Part shown: piece after piece, positions 63,186 to 64,000 of the stretch
Layout: each line of letters starts with the position of its first letter
Numbering within the stretch: position 1 is the stretch's first letter
From: Neisseria chenwenguii
GTDB lineage: Bacteria > Pseudomonadota > Gammaproteobacteria > Burkholderiales > Neisseriaceae
NCBI RefSeq assembly: GCF_002216145.1
Contig: NZ_CP022278.1
Span: 248,001 to 312,000, forward strand
Reading direction: 5' to 3'
DNA: 64,000 nt
Made by a program: the position numbers and the translations under genes
Notes under the pieces: model-generated
The model's database searches: none
What the model was told of the DNA's origin: nothing
The model's input: the letters and a program-made list of their open reading frames with translations, nothing else

Positions 63186-64000
63186 TTAAAAGCTGTAATT
63201 CAGGTTGAAGCCGTAAACAGGTGAGGCGGTTTGGAGATAATCGGGCTTTCTGAACGGCCTGCCCGCGAAAACGTCATACGACAAAACACCGCCCGCTTTC
63301 AGACGGCCTTTCAACCCGACGGCACCGCCCGACAGGCTGCTTGCGCCTGTATTTCTTCCACCGCCGACACCGCCTGAATCGGCGGCAAGATAAACCTGAT
63401 GCGACGGCAGATACTGCCAGCCCAGCGTGTTGCACCATTGCCAACCCCTTTCGCCGAGCAGGGTCTGTTCGCCGTCGAATCCGCGGATGCTGTAACGCCG
63501 CCCCAGCGACATTTGCTCCTGAAGCGTCAGCGGGGTGAAATTCCATTGGCGCCGGAAAGCCGTGTCATAGGCAAAAGTCTGCCCGCCGATGCAGAAAGAA
63601 ATACCGGCGCCGATGTCGGCGGTCAGAGTCTGCATTCGCGACGTGCCGCCGCCGAATGCTTCTTCAGGCGCACTCAGACTGTGGTTGCGGCCGGTCCCGC
63701 GTTTGTAGTCCAAACCCAACGTCAGCGTGCTGCGGCCTATGTATTCTCGGTGGTCGAAATGCGCCGACCAACCTGCCGTTCTGCGGTGTTGGACGTCGAT
63801 TTCCGCGTCGTCGATGTAGGTTTGCGTTTCGCGCTGCCAAAGTTTGAAGCCTGCACTGCTCCTGCGCCGGGCGTCGCGGTAAAACGTATAGTCCGTACCG
63901 AAACTGCTGCTGCGGCTTTTCCCGCTGTAACTGTAATTCTGCAACAGCCTGACGGTAGCGGTAGTAGCTGTGTTCCGCCGTCCAGAGCCATTGCCGGCGG
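63186..64000 (-). pseudogene. Two-partner secretion transporter TpsB, C-terminal part, frameshifted
   Basis: The C-terminal beta-barrel of an FhaC/ShlB-like Omp85 transporter: NYSYSGKSRSSSFGTDYTFYRDARRRSSAGFKLWQRETQTYIDDAEIDVQHRRTAGWSAHF, the family motif QMSLGRRYSIRGFDGEQTLLGERGWQW, ending GFNLNYSF. Around 63,945 the frame shifts: the preceding codons in another frame read WTAEHSYYRYRQAVA, as expected just before LQNYSYSGKS. So one base is extra or two are lost. The N-terminal POTRA part is beyond the window. Directly upstream of tpsA on the same strand. Confidence 0.82.

Overview
The window comes from the Neisseriaceae, most likely a commensal Neisseria. The 12-mer AGGCCGTCTGAA (the AG dialect of the DNA uptake sequence, DUS) occurs throughout, very often as inverted pairs after genes. 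The gene content is typically neisserial: bamD/comL back to back with rluD, dapC, waaF, a CtpA-type protease, radA, and a two-partner-secretion locus. Dominance of AG-DUS over AT-DUS, plus urease genes, argues against N. meningitidis and N. gonorrhoeae. The species cannot be fixed from the sequence alone.

Layout. 0-2.4 kb: end of a urease cluster (ureG, ureD, urea channel). 2.5-18 kb: ordinary chromosome with waaF, a molybdate ABC importer (modABC, minus strand), AzlCD exporter, rlmB, a MazEF-like toxin-antitoxin pair, an isolated cysN, ppx, a lytic transglycosylase, a YajR-like MFS pump, ssb, yihD, ung, a hemerythrin protein and greB. 18-44.6 kb: an accessory region. It opens with an OhrR-type peroxide sensor and its probable operator, then a run of redox and electrophile-handling genes: nitroreductases, glutathione S-transferases, Ohr, old yellow enzymes, an NmrA-like reductase, a nitronate monooxygenase, esterases, and FrnE with an ArsR regulator. 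Several occur as an intact copy plus a decayed one. This stretch carries DUS of foreign dialects (AGGCAGCCTGAA/AGGCTGCCTGAA), Pasteurellaceae-type uptake signals, gene remnants and three kinds of insertion sequence. 44.6-58.4 kb: core chromosome again (rluD, bamD, dapC, yaaA, three tRNA-Ser genes, ruvX, yqgE, creA, an EnvC-like protein, ctpA, radA, serS). 58.6-64 kb: a decayed two-partner-secretion locus (tpsB and tpsA) with an intact 85-residue membrane-protein gene inside it.

The most striking structure is at 29,423-31,894. Two inverted IS1016-like (IS1595 family) copies bracket two SnoaL/NTF2-like genes and a dehydrogenase remnant. The whole unit is flanked by a perfect 8-bp direct repeat (AAGAATAA), the hallmark of a composite transposon that moved as one piece. 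It landed in the loop of an inverted-DUS terminator. Together with the uptake-signal dialects, this suggests that the 22-42 kb region was built by repeated natural transformation from Kingella/Simonsiella-like Neisseriaceae and from Pasteurellaceae.

Other structures worth attention: divergent bamD and rluD whose start codons overlap; a perfect 39-bp inverted repeat between modA and modB; a 42-bp inverted-repeat Correia-like element after dapC; and a frameshifted small gene with an A10 tract before cysN.
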